Origin: Epiperipatus broadwayi
Taxonomy: Eukaryota > Onychophora > Udeonychophora > Euonychophora > Peripatidae
Reading direction: 5' to 3'
DNA: 64,000 bases
Assembly: GCA_028023455.1 (NCBI GenBank)
Contig: JAQFVV010006428.1
Span: 417,501 to 481,500 of the forward strand
Under the pieces are notes generated by a model. It was not told the DNA's origin, ran no database searches, and saw only the letters and a list, made by a program, of their open reading frames with translations. How positions within the stretch are numbered: the stretch's first letter is position 1; every line of letters begins with the position of its first letter. The translations under genes were made by a program, and so were the position numbers. Below are positions 1 through 12,474 of the stretch, piece after piece.

Positions 1-200
1 ATGCAGAAGGGCACAGTTCAAAGTGCTCCCATGGAAAGCTGAGCCCATCATGCAGTCAGGTAATAATAGTGGCAGAAGTTCCTGTACACCGGATTTGTGA
101 TTCTGACCAGTCTCATAGGGTTCATAGCAGAAAGCCTGTCCACAAGTTTATATTTCTCTCCTGACTTGCATCTCAAAGTTTGCTCCATTATTATTCTATG
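1..200. other. GC-richer edge segment, unidentified
   Basis: This stretch is clearly richer in G+C than the DNA that follows. One + frame is open from base 2 across a possible splice donor (TCAG|GTAATA near base 58) to a stop near base 113. The peptide before the donor contains FKVLPWKAEP, which faintly recalls the segment before the catalytic domain of prolyl 4-hydroxylase alpha subunits. The - strand also shares a run of about 20 bases, with two mismatches, with the leader-like DNA at 28.35 kb. It may therefore be transposon DNA rather than an exon. Undecided. Confidence 0.25.
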
Positions 201-690
201 GCTTCTCTATCAATACCACCTCTTGTCCATTTAATTATTCTTTTATTCCTTGCTTATGATTTCATTTTTCAAGCCTCCCACATTATTGGCCCTCCAATAA
301 CAGGCCCTCTTTAGAATTAATCATGTAAATAAAACTTTATATATAATCTATTGTTGTGATGAGTAAATTCACAGCCATATATCTCATCAACATTTGCTTC
401 CCCTGATAGCTAATGTACTTGGTCTGGGGCATGAAATAAGGGCTTGCTACCATTAAATACCCAAAATGACAGGTCAAATGATTAATGCTTTAATAATGTA
501 AACTCGTGCCATATTTGACTAAGATCAAATTCCAAGCTTGTAAATAGATTTATATCAATATTAAAATATAGTTTAAATTATATCTACATATTCATGTCTA
601 TTTTCTTAATACCCTATAGCCATAATGTCTCATGTCAAAATTAATTATAATAAGGTCATTCATTAGATTCATAATAATATTAGTTGTAAT
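201..690. other. Featureless AT-rich DNA
   Basis: No gene, RNA or repeat structure seen. Confidence 0.5.
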
Positions 691-694
691 AGAA

Positions 695-900
695 TTAGTT
701 AGAGTCTCTTGCATCTTCCTGACCCCCATGGCCTAAAAGATGTTTGCTAATGTGGTGGCAAGTATGTTATCCCATAGTTATATGTTGTGTAGTCTATCTA
801 CTAGATTCGAACTCAGCATTGCAGACCCTGAACCCACATCTAGTGCTACTCTTCGACTGTAGTGAAGGGAAGATGCAACTGGTTAATGAGATATACAAAT
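695..900 (-). repeat. Possible tRNA-derived SINE fragment
   Basis: On the - strand a B-box-like element (AGTTCGAATCT, near 802-816) lies about 35 bases after an imperfect A-box-like element (near 835-850). This is the spacing of a tRNA-type RNA polymerase III promoter. The segment is richer in G+C than its surroundings. No tail or target duplication is visible and no second copy was found in the window. Confidence 0.3.
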
Positions 901-1915
901 TCTGACCATTACAATGTATTGAATATATATGTGGGGATATAGAAATAAAAAATGTTTATTGAATCTTATTTGATATATTTCTTTCTTCTTTACCTGAATC
1001 ACTTTGATTATATTATTATTACCATATACTTGTTATTAATGTGCTGGGTCCCCTGTTTGAAATAATGGAGCTAGCCTGGGTAAGTTTCAAGTGCTGGGTT
1101 TATTTGCATTTTATCAGGCATGCCAGCTATATTAAGTTTATATGACTGGTTGACATCTGAGATTTGTCTCAAAACAAATAAAATGCCTTGGATGATGGTC
1201 ATGGCTATGTGTTCATGTAGCATTGATCTGGTCATAGATTCCATTGACAGTTAATCTATCAAAGTCATTCTATTCCTCTGTTGAATGTGTGAACTTTTAA
1301 ATGAATAGAAATAATAATGTTTTTGTTTAACAGTATATAATAAATAAAATGTTGAAATATTAACAGTACAATACTTGATAGAGATATATAATCAGTTAAT
1401 AAAAGTAGGTAGTTAATAAATTCACTCTAATAATAATATATAATAATAACCAGTTAAGAATAATAAATATAATAATTAAATCATAATCATACTCTCTATC
1501 CATGATTGTTACATTATATATATATATATATATATTGTCACAGAGACTAAAACTTAAACAACTTCACAAAGGTTAAAATAAATAAGAACAAACCCTAATA
1601 AAAATGGAAAAAGGATTTAATTAAAACAAGTATAAATGTGTTTGTGGATTAAAAAAGATGTGTACACATTATATATATATATATATATATATAGTGTTAA
1701 CGTAACACAAAATGATCATTCAGTGTTAAGATTTGAACTTTTTTAAAGAAATAAAAAGAAGAAAAGATGATGCAATTTTTCCTTTTAAATTTATTATTTT
1801 TAGAAAAGTCATTAGGTTATATACTACATGTAATTACATTAGCAATTTATTAATTAGTATTGGTAATAACATAATAAATTTTTGAGTGTATTAAATAGTA
1901 CATGGAATGTTAATA
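901..1915. other. AT-rich intronic DNA with two TA microsatellites
   Basis: No coding potential. (TA)n tracts lie near 1513-1535 and 1671-1693. The segment 1040-1260 is slightly richer in G+C but shows no recognisable content. Confidence 0.5.
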
Positions 1916-1918
1916 AAA

Positions 1919-2140
1919 AATAAAATAGAAAATGAGAAAAGAGGGGGGAGGGGTGAAGAAAAGAAAAGAAGGAAAAGAAGAGTATGAGAAATGAGAGAGA
2001 GAGAAAGAGAAAAAAGAAATGAAGTGATAAGACAGGATGGGAATAAAGTAGAAGATAAAGATAAATAGAGAGATGATGATGATGATGATGAAGTTGAAAT
2101 GAAGATGAGATGAAGATGATAGAGACTCTTAATGACTTGG
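1919..2140 (+). repeat. Long purine-rich tract
   Basis: About 220 bases of the + strand are almost entirely A and G, including G-runs, GAGA repeats and a (GAT)n stretch near 2070-2095. The Leu/Ser-rich - strand frame across it is a by-product of this composition and not a gene. Confidence 0.75.
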
Positions 2141-3296
2141 CTCAGTGGGGTTACAATAAATTTAAGAAAAGAGATGATCCAGAGATGTATAATCAGATAG
2201 AGACCAAATCCAATACTAAGGCAAATATAACTATTATGGCATATTAATAATCTACCACTAAACAATACAAAAGATAATTTTAAAATTATTAGTTAATAGT
2301 TATTGGAATCGGCCTACCATCAGATCACACTCTCTGAATAAGAATAGATTATACTTTGATTGGAAAGACTTTAAAACTTACAAGGCAACAAGAGTAAACA
2401 ATCTCAGGGATTCTAAAACAGAAACTCTTGTGCAAAACTAAAAGTTTAAGTTGCCTACTAAATAATTGCTAAGATGAATAAACAAGTGAGTGATATCTTG
2501 GCCGACCATAGAATAATTACCTTATGTTTAATCATGGAGTAATAAACAAAACCAATATTAATCCAAAGATTTAATGGATAAATCTCATTTAAATTAATAA
2601 TGGCCTATTACCCAAGACATCACTCGAGCAAGGAAAAGGACAAGGGTACTTTTTATGCCATTTCCCATACTCACAGACAACCTAATAAAGACCTTAAATC
2701 CATATGGATTATAATTCTTTAAACATATAAGATGATGATAGACAATGTGCAGCTTTTAAAATAGAAAATAATAAATAATCTTCTGAAGCACTAATATTTT
2801 TTTTATCTCATTGCATAATCCTCAATCTGAGAATATATAATGATAACTTAAAAATCAACTTTTAAATGAGCAGTTAATAAAATATCTGATATAATGTAAT
2901 TATCTGTTATTGTGATTCAATCTGAGAATCACTTAAATTAGCTTGGCTTTATAATTTAAACCAGTATCAAAATATATTTTATATACTTTATAATATGTTT
3001 ATGAACTTTTGAATTGAAAATTTTATGAACTGTGAAAGTCAAGATTTTATGAACTTTGGAACCCAAGACAATAATATTTTCATATAAAAGTAAAACAAAC
3101 AGAAACAAAACTTTTTGAATTAACAATAATATGGTTTATTAAGAACAATCAAATGCAACAAAATTTTATTATACACATTGCCAATATAGTGCTGGAATCT
3201 TTCTACAAATATTTTGACTTTTAACTTTATTTCTGATTTACAAAATATAAACAAATTCTCTGGCTACAGTTACTAAGTATCCCTCTTAAACTCTTT
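2141..3296. other. Featureless AT-rich DNA
   Basis: No gene, RNA or ordered repeat was recognised. A short phrase, ATTTTATGAACT, recurs near 3010-3060. Confidence 0.45.
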
Positions 3297-3478
3297 TAAA
3301 TTGTTTGTTGGTTCTTCTAACGTTTTCAAAAGTATAACCTTCATTTTCAAGAAGTACAAAAATCTCCCCATTTTCCGAGGTGAAAATATGCAAAATAGTC
3401 AAAATATGCTAATCAGGATGTGAACGTTTAAACTTGCTATTATACCTTCAAAAATGTTAGAAGAACCAACAAATTTTA
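3297..3478. mobile_element. Small MITE with about 38-bp inverted ends
   Basis: The left end (containing TTGTTGGTTCTTCTAAC) is matched in reverse complement by the right end (GTTAGAAGAACCAACAAA). The match spans about 38 bases with a few mismatches. The 180-bp length, inverted ends and lack of coding capacity are those of a miniature inverted-repeat transposable element. The superfamily is not evident. Confidence 0.7.
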
Positions 3479-6400
3479 TCATTTATTGATTACGATTGAT
3501 TTGATTTATATATAGTTTTGCTTTCCGAATTATATAAGAGTGTGTGTATTTCTAATATTAATGCAAATATTAAATTTTTACATATAGTATTGTCTAACAC
3601 ACATTTGAATGTTATATATATATATAAACAAAATACTAAATAATAAATACCTACAATAGCAAGCAGAGGCTATTTAATACTAAATTCTAATCTCTTTTTA
3701 ACAATCAGAGATTTCAAATCTTTAAACTTAAATTAAAATAGACTAAGTTTAATGAGCACAATTCTATTTTTTAAATTGGCATAATTAATAATAGTTTGGT
3801 GTTATCTAACAATCAGAATAACACAAAATAGGTTTGTATTTATAACCCTAAGCTTAACAAACGCTAAGCTGGAATAAGCCTATTCAGCATATATTTCAAA
3901 AAGTTACCACTAGTTACACTGATATTACTAATATTATAGCTAGTGATGCATTTAAATCAGACTAAGCTAATTTTAAACTAAATTAGATATATGGGCCACT
4001 CACTCATCAGAAGTCATTTATACACTTTTAAATAAATTCTGTCCACATAAAATTATTACCCTAAGTGTTTTAAAATTAAAGATTTAACAGACTTACAAAT
4101 CCAGTAGCAAAACTCTGGATGAACATATTAAAATTAGTATGTGTGAATTGCCACTTATACCATATGCATAATTTAACATACTTAAAAATAAATATAAATT
4201 ATTGTTGGTTGGCTTGTGAATAATAAAACTATCATAGCAACATAATTGAAACATTGATATACTTATAAGCATTAGAATAGCTAACTACAACCTGAAGAAG
4301 CAAAGTTCCTCAAACAAATTTATCTTGTCATCACATATCTAAAACAAATGCAACATCACCTACTGTGGTGGAACTAGCATTAATTCATCATGAATAATAG
4401 GCTAAAATATAAGGACATATATGCTCTGCAGAGCTGAATAAGAATATGGTGGCTTTCAAAATACCTAACTTTGAGGCAGAAAATAGGATGCCTGGACCTT
4501 GTCTACAGTGCATCAGGAACAGGAAAGATGCACCAGGAAAGCATGATCCTCTCTTAGGATTCCAATGCTTAAAAATGTGATAATCATCACTGAAAAATAC
4601 AACTATACAATATACAATAACCCTCTATGGGCACAAGCACTATCAATTCATGGAAAAGCAATACAATAAGGATGGAGGACCTTGTCTACTCCATTAAGCA
4701 TACTCAAAATAATTAACAAAGCCTAACTCTATGGGGCTAATGAATACTAACTGATGACAAGATATAGACTTCACATGAATTAACTAAGTTATCATTAAGA
4801 ATTTTAAAAATACGACACGTATATTCAATGTAAGAACCAACAAAGCAAAACTGTGTCAAATGAGTACTATAAGAAATACGTAAAATTAAATGCATATAAA
4901 AACTTTAGGCAAAGGCACAATGCATACATAAAATATTAAATACTAAAAATATTGTGACTGGTGGACTTTCAATGATTGCAAATTAAATGTGAGAATATTA
5001 ATTCTCAATGCATATGAAAAATATTTGCAGTTATTAATTAATGTAGTATTTATAAACCAAATGAATGGAAACTCTCTGATAAACCTCTTTGGCTGATTTG
5101 AAATAAAACTGAATGAAACATCCCACATATAAAGAAAAGTAAGACTGAGATATTTAAATCTCTGTGAATGAAATTATCAAATAGAGATTAACTTGTGAAA
5201 CGCTTAATAAATATAATAGTATATAATTTACATGAGAATGGCAAAAGTATTTACTCATTCTAATAAAACCAATTAAGATTAAAATTGTAACATTGGCTTA
5301 CCTGGTATATCTATGCTAATAGTATTATACATATTTTAGAACAAAATATATAGCATAAATATTTTTCTGGTTTATTTTTTTTAAAAACCAATAAAACAGA
5401 CAATAAAAAAAATACAGTAACTTAAGTTCATAGTTTCAGCTCCATACTGGTTTTTCCATTATAGACATGTATATAATTTATTGTGGATAATTTATCTGAT
5501 GGTATTCGAAGCTTCTAGTCAAAACATTCATAAGCATGGCAATGATTTATTTAAAACAAAACATGTTTAATAGTTCTTTAAAGATATATTACTTTTCTCT
5601 TTTAAAGATATTCTAAATATTAAAACATTGAAATAATAAGAATAGGCCAGCATTAGAAAAATAAATTCTTCAGCTGAGAATATTTTTATAGAATCATGGG
5701 TTTAAATGCACAATAATATAGTTTTATGATTTTTAATTCTGTTTATTTTTTATAAAAGAATGCTTTTTTTTAACAGCTTTTTTTTTAAAAAAAATTATTT
5801 CTCATACAGTATTTTGAAATTCTATTTCCAAATAACTTTCTCTTCTCACTGCTTAGCATAAGACAGGAATTATTTTTTTAAAGTACATATTTTCACCTGT
5901 TTTCAATTAGCTAAAATAAGCTAAATCCATTTTTGATCAAGGTATAAGTAATAAACTTTTTAGTTCATTATCATTTGAAAATTCATCCTTAACTAATTGT
6001 AGTTTACAATATTTTGTCCAATTCTTTCTAGAAGTAGATAATTAATATCTCATATTCAATACATTTTAGTTGAACATTAGGCAAAGTTAATAAAAATTAT
6101 ACTAACGCTTGGAAGATAAAATTCATTCTTCCTTATTTAAACGTAGTATATTTCTCTCTTCTAAAATCATTTTAGAAATAAGCATTATTAAAACAGGAGC
6201 ATATTTTAAAAACAATATTAGATATCAGTAATAAATTTCAGACTTAATGTCAGCTTTAAATAAATTTTATAACAAGGAGATTGATGCATTTTTAAACTAT
6301 AATACAGTTCACAATAATGTCTTTCAATTTGCTTTAACTTAATTAGATAATTACTAAGTATGCTCCGGCTATAATAGTTCAGTACAATAATGGTTTGTTT

Positions 6401-6916
6401 CCAAATTTTAACTTCCGATAGACATAAGTCATGCAATAAATAAGATAAAAGATGTAAAACTTCCTTCAAACATTTTGTTACTATAGTTTTAAATTTAATT
6501 GAAAGTTGATATAAGAAAATAGTTACCTTCTGGCTTAGCCGTTCATAATTGTGTGGCAATTAATTATACTTTTAAATATACTTTGGCTTTTAATAATAAA
6601 AAAACAAAAATAAAAATTACAACTTTTTTTTTATATAAGAAAAGCCAGGATTCAGATCTACAACACCTCTCTAAAATATGAATAAAGCCCTCTATTTATA
6701 TCTGATAATTTCTATACCTCCCTCAAAATTTTTATATTAATTATTCAACCAATACAAGTTATGTTAAATTTAACTTTAACACCTTTGACAGATCAGCTGT
6801 GAAATTGATTACTGATGCAATTGATCTAATTATTCAAAAATCACGTGGCTTAACGGGTTTTTTTAATTGCAGGTTAATTATTAACTTTTATTATGTAACA
6901 TTTATAAAAATATATT
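3479..6916. other. Featureless AT-rich DNA
   Basis: About 3.4 kb with no recognisable gene, RNA or mobile element. Open frames on the - strand near 4943-5128 and 6218-6559 have the composition of translated AT-rich noise and no family motif. Two phrases around 4490 and 4680 (GGACCTTGTCTAC) resemble each other but are too short to define a repeat. Confidence 0.5.
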
Positions 6917-7476
6917 ACATTCAAAGATCAGCCTTTCAAGCTAATTGTGCATGCATCTTCTGCGAGTGTTAAATAATAAATGAATACTTCACTCTACAAT
7001 ACAAGATATAGTATTTATGCAGGAATAAAAGGAATCCTCTTATTCCTCTGACTCAAATTCTTTTATATGAGCAAATCTGAAGTACTGTTAAGTAAAGCGT
7101 GAGAGTAGAATTCTCACTTTAAATTACTATCTATGATGTTGGAATGAATGGCATCGGTGAAATTGTCTAGAATTTACTAAATGTCACTCTAAGTGAAACT
7201 TAATTATAAGTAAATTAAATTCTAGACAATTTCACCGATGTCATTCATTCCAATATTGTAGATAGTAATTTAAAGTGAGAATTCTACTCTCAAGCTTTAC
7301 TCAACAGTACTTCAGATTTGCTCATATAAAAAAAATTTGAGTCATAGAAATAAGAGGATTCCTTTTATTCCTGCATAAATACTATATCTTGTATTGTAGA
7401 GTGAAGTATTCATTTATTATTTAACACTCGCAGAAGACGCATGCACAATTAGCTTGAAAGGCTGATCTTTGAATGT
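6917..7476. mobile_element. Family A foldback element, copy 1 (palindrome)
   Basis: Two arms of about 265 bases (6917-7181 and 7212-7476) are reverse complements with scattered mismatches, around a loop of about 30 bases. The outer ends carry TCAGCCTTTCAAGCTAATTG and its reverse complement. The same arms recur at 36019-36665, singly at 36669-37009, and in decayed form at 45555-45708. After the right arm comes ATAAAAATAAATGCTTATTT, which also follows the copies at 36 kb, so the true terminus may lie near 7520. There is no reading frame; this is a non-autonomous, MITE-like hairpin element. Confidence 0.85.
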
Positions 7477-9057
7477 ATACAATTGTATGCATAGCGTCAT
7501 ATAAAAATAAATGCTTATTTACTAAAAATATATTACATAAAATTAAATGAAACAAATACAAAAATTAAAACTAGTTTTATTTATCAATTTTCTGAAAATG
7601 AATAATTATATTTTTTGTTTATGGTGCAACAAGCTACATCTTATTTTAAAAATTTTAATTACAGTCTATTTAAAGATAGTCTGATGAGAATGGAAATTTT
7701 TTTTGTATTAGATTTTTTGGTACAAGATTGAAGGAAAGATAAGGGGAAATACTGGTCACCTGCATAATGAATCAGAATTTGCTTTTATGAAAAAGTCTTA
7801 TAAGAAGAAAAGTTTGGATTTGAATGGGGATCTTATATTCTGTTTGCTTAGTCTGAAGGTCATCTCAACCGTAGTTTGTATTGTTTTAAAAACACACATT
7901 AAAAATGAAACCTTACAAGACCTTGAGTTTTGGAGTTTATCCAGGACAGTTGATTAGAAACAGAAATAATTGAAATAAGTAGTCTGTGCATTACAAAGTA
8001 TATAATGCATGAATTGCAATTTTAAGTGTTTGATACACAAACTATGATAGAGATCACTTGAGTATACCAGACTCATCATTCCCCAATAATGATGTAACCA
8101 TGTCATTTCTATTGCCATCTGTCTGCTGCAGGATCGTCACTTGACAAAATGAGTTTTCTATAAAAGAAATAAAGAGTCATTTACATATGAATTGCCTGTG
8201 TCTGAAAGTTTGATAATAGAACAGAGGACAAGATAGACTTTAAAATTACACATATTAATAGGTTTAGTTATTTTATTATTGTATTCCTTAGATTCACGGT
8301 AAACAGATAGTTTGATTTTATTATCCTTTAATTGTAATTTTTATTAATGTTTTTATGTAATATTATGACCAATTATGAACTTTTAATTTATTTATTTTTT
8401 ATCAATGTATGTGTGTATATATAATAATTCAAAATCACAGATGTCTAAATGCAAAAGCCAAATGAATATAGAAAAGACTATAATTATATATATATATTGA
8501 AACAGATATTCTGTTCCTCATATAAATATTCAAAAGACCCCCCCCCCATTTAAAAACGTCTAGCGTGATTCAGTCTAATTGGGAACGCAATAAATTTTGA
8601 TTTGTTTAAAAAAAAAATCATATTTTTAATTTTGAGATTGATGAAATTGAATAAAATGTTATATCGTCTTATTTTATTTTATTTTTTTTATCTGTCTCAA
8701 TAAAAAAAAAAAAGAAATTAATTATCCAATCATTAAAAAGAAAGAAAAAAAGATACTTGAATTAAACTGAGGCAGTAGTCAAATTAGGAACGTCGTCGGA
8801 AGAAAAGAACTTTTTTCTTTTTCTCTCGTCTTACACAGAGAAGCAGAACATATTAATTTTTTTTTTAAAAAAAAAAAGTATATTACTTAATTCTTTTGAC
8901 ATATTAAAATATAGCTCTAACAAAACGTGAGAATGGAAAAAGAAAACTTTGCTAGAGGAATTATGAAGACAATGGGGTAAATTAGCGGCTTCAATCTCTC
9001 CACGCTATGCCATGACTCTCCATAAATGAAATAACCCGCCTTCTTTATGAATAAACT
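7477..9057. other. Featureless AT-rich DNA with homopolymer runs
   Basis: No gene recognised. Runs of A, T and C (C9 near 8540; A/T runs 8690-8880) are frequent. A slightly G+C-richer patch near 8095-8160 and another near 8985-9060 have no identifiable content. Confidence 0.45.
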
Positions 9058-9745
9058 GGATTGTAAAACTGGAAGGTAATTATGTTATAAGAATATTAAA
9101 ACATCTTTGTCTTACGTTATAAAATAAAGTTATGAAATAACTACATAGAATTTGTTTTGTAAAATATTAGAATACGTTTATCATACGTTATAAAATGAAG
9201 TTATGAAATAACTACATAGAATTTGTTTTGTAAAATATTAGAACACATTTATCATACGTTATAAAGTGAAGTTATGAAATAACTACATAGAATTTGTTTT
9301 ATAAAATATTAAAACATCTTTATCATACATTATAAAATGAAGTTATGAAATAACTACATAGAATTTGTTTTGTAAAATATTAGAACACATTTATCATACG
9401 TTATAAAATGAAGTTATGAAATAATTACATAGAATTTGTTTTTTGTAAAATATGAAAACATCTTTATCATACGTTATAAAGTGACATTATGAAATAATTA
9501 CATAGAATGTGTTTTATAAAATATTAAAACGTCTTTATCATACGTTATAAAGTGATATTATGAAATAATTACATAGAATGTGTTTTATAAAATATTAAAA
9601 TGTCTTTATCATACGTTATAAAGTGATATTATGAAATAATTACATAGAATTTGTTTTATAAAATGTTAAAACGTCTTTATCATATGTTATAAAGTGAAGT
9701 TATGAAATAGCTACACGCAAATTTATTTATAAAAATATTTGAACG
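9058..9745 (+). repeat. 71-bp minisatellite, about 9 copies
   Basis: The phrase GTTATGAAATAACTACATAG returns at a nearly constant 71-base step (starts near 9129, 9200, 9271, 9342, 9413, 9485, 9556, 9627, 9699). Each unit also contains TTTATCATACGTTATAAA. Later units share their own variants (ATTATGAAATAATTACAT), so the array grew by local duplication. Confidence 0.9.
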
Positions 9746-9797
9746 TATTTACTATATGAATTAGAAATGCTTTAATTGCATATTACTTCTATCTGGG

Positions 9798-10553
9798 TAA
9801 TGTAACATAGTTTATGTGTAAGAATATACTTCTATATTTGGCTAAATTATAAATGCCTCAATTATCAAATGATAAATGCTCTACAAACCAAGAATTGTTG
9901 AGTTCAAATGTCTACCAATCAGTAATAATTCATAAAATGATGAAATGCTCTATAAATCATAAATACTTGACTGCTTCTAAGCTTCTTATAATGTAACAGA
10001 GTTTATGTGTAAGAATATACTTCTATATTTGGCTAAATTATAAATGCCTCAATTATCAAATGATAAATGCTCTACAAACCAAGAATTGTTGAATTCAAAT
10101 GTCTACCAATCGGTAATAATTCATAAAATGATGAAATGCTCTATAAATCATAAATACTTGACTGCTTCTAAGCTTCTTATAATGTAACAGAGTTTATGTG
10201 TAAGAATATACTTCTATATTTGGCTAAATTATAAATGCCTCAATTATCAAATGATAAATGCTCTACAAACCAAGAACTGTTGAGTTCAAATGTCTACCAA
10301 TCGGTAATAATTCATAAAATGATGAAATGCTCTATAAATCATAAATACTTGACTGCTTCTAAGCTTCTTATAATGTAACAGAGTTTATGTGTAAGAATAT
10401 ACTTCTATATTTGGCTAAATTATAAATGCCTCAATTATCAAATGATAAATGCTCTACAAACCAAGAATTGTTGAGTGCAAATGTTTACCAATCAATAATG
10501 ATTCATAAAATAACAAAATGTTATATAAATCATAAATGCTTAACTGCTACCAG
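9798..10553 (+). repeat. 191-bp tandem repeat, 4 copies
   Basis: Units start at TAATGTAACAGAGTTTATG, near 9798, 9989, 10180 and 10371, a step of 191 bases. The first three are nearly identical and the fourth diverges towards its end. Inside each unit ATGATAAATGCTCTACAAA and ATGAAATGCTCTATAAAT are related to each other, which suggests the 191-bp unit is itself an old duplication of a shorter module. No coding function is implied. Confidence 0.9.
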
Positions 10554-11105
10554 GCTTCTTCTCATAAAGGAATACAAAAATAAACTATTGTTGAATTGGA
10601 ATATTTCAAAACTTCTTCTCATAAAGGAATACAAAAATGAATTATTGTTAAATTAGAATAATTCCAAGCTTCTTCTCATAAATGGATTCAAAATGAATTA
10701 TTGTTAAATCAGAATATTTCCAAGTTTCTTCTCATAAATGAATTCAAAATGAATTATTGTTGAATTAGAATATTTCCAAGCTTCTTCTCATAAATGGATT
10801 CAAAATGAATTATTGTTAAATTAGAATATTTCCAAGTTTCTTCTCATAAATGAATTCAAAATGAATTATTGTTGAATTAGAATATTTCCAAGCTTCTTCT
10901 CATAAATGGATTCAAAATGAATTATTGTTAAATTAGAATATTACCAAGCTTCTTCTCATAAAGGAATACAAAAATAAACTATTGTTGAATTGGAATATTT
11001 CCAAGCTTCTTCTCATAAAGGAATACAAAACTGAACTATTGTTGAATTAGGATGTTTCCAAGTGTCTTCTCATAATGAACGTGTAAATGAACTATTGATA
11101 AATAA
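10554..11105 (+). repeat. 57-bp tandem repeat, about 10 copies
   Basis: AAGCTTCTTCTCATAAA returns every 56-57 bases from about 10555 to 11065, each time followed by an ATGAATTATTGTTGAATTAG-like stretch. The array directly abuts the 191-bp array. Its unit begins with the AAGCTTCTT phrase that ends each 191-bp unit, so the two arrays are probably related. Confidence 0.9.
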
Positions 11106-12474
11106 AAAAGGAACTGCTTCTAACTCTTTTATAAGTAAAATAAAAATGAGTTATCATGTGGATAGAAATGAATTTCATTAGAAATTGCAAATTAATTGTT
11201 ATTTAATAAATTTTTTTTGTTACTAAAAATTAAATTGGTTATCCAATCGTTCAGTTTTGTTTGTTTTATCGCATCACTCACCAATTATAGCACTGGTTCA
11301 TGAGAATCTCATGAATTCCTGAGCTATGTCTGACATAACTAGACCCAGGCCAGTCAGGTTGTAGTAAGACGGAACTCTAATGGCGCTGTTTGGAAAACCA
11401 AACATATAAATGTTTAGATGTACACAATCTCTATGGTACTACATCCTCTGATGAGCAGGAAATATTGTTGTAGGAGGCATTAACATCTGCATTAGGAATG
11501 TCAATTGATAGTTCCTTCCTACAGCATGCTCATCAGAAAATTGTTACAACTGATGTGATAAAAGGGTTGTATGGCGGTCCGGTTACAATATATATATATA
11601 TAGATAGAGAGAGAGAGAGAGATTAGACTTAACCCATAGCCAAATAATGGCAAAATAGAACCCTGTGGGATTAATTATATAGAGATTTTCATGTTTTGTA
11701 TTATTGTCTTATTAAGATTTTTTTGGTATTCTTATTATTCATATTTAGTGGAGAGAAATTTATAATATGTTATAGGGAAAATGATCAATTTTGTGATATA
11801 TTATTTAGTTTGTTTAAAATAAATTGGTTTTTAAAATTATTTAGTTAGTGGTCAATCATTTCAATAATTTATTTATTAAAAACAATAAATAAATATAAGT
11901 AAAATAAATAACATACTGTGTCTATTTCAAATGAAATCAAAATACCCTCCCCCCTGAAAGTTATTATTTTACACAGTTCAGACTTTCTTTATATTTCCTC
12001 TCTCATTGCATAATTCTTTACTTAATTTATAAGAATTGGCACTTAAGGCTGATGATCAATATCAGCACTTATATATATATATATATATATATATATTGAG
12101 GGATTTGAAACATGATATAATATTAGCTACATGTATGTTGTTCTGAGAAATATAACTAAAATAACATTGGTTCAGTCATCTCCAGTAAATAACATTGATA
12201 AATAATGGGGTGATATTATTTTAATGTTGAAATGTGACTAGTATTCATTTAGCATATGAGTTTCAAATAATTTACCAATCCCTGATAATAAATAATCTGT
12301 AAGGAAATGGTGATCGGTTCAGCAAGAAATAGTACACAACATATTTAGGCATGAATAACATTGAAGGGTGAGGTACAGTATTGTTAGCACACTTTGAGAT
12401 AGCAAGTATATTAATGTTTGGAATGATTGATGCTGAGATTATGAGATAGATAAATAAAAAGGTGAATTATATAT
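11106..12474. other. AT-rich DNA with one inverted motif pair and microsatellites
   Basis: A G+C-richer patch at 11280-11600 contains CTGATGAGCA on the + strand (from 11448) and the same motif on the - strand (ending 11536), each near a TGTAGGA phrase. This looks like the remains of a small foldback. A (TA)n tract followed by GAGA repeats lies near 11590-11625 and another (TA)n near 12069-12096. No coding sequence was recognised. Confidence 0.45.

Noticed and set aside
1891-2265. 124-codon - strand frame rich in Leu and Ser
   Set aside because: It is the translation of the opposite strand of a purine tract; composition alone explains it.
10426-10656. 76-codon + frame across tandem repeats
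   Set aside because: It lies across the junction of the 191-bp and 57-bp arrays and repeats with them; no protein family.
9058-11105. CRISPR array
   Set aside because: The units are whole tandem repeats without unique spacers, in animal DNA.
11448-11536. CTGATGAGCA on both strands as hammerhead motifs
   Set aside because: No GAAA at a proper distance and no stem II; kept only as a remark on an inverted pair.
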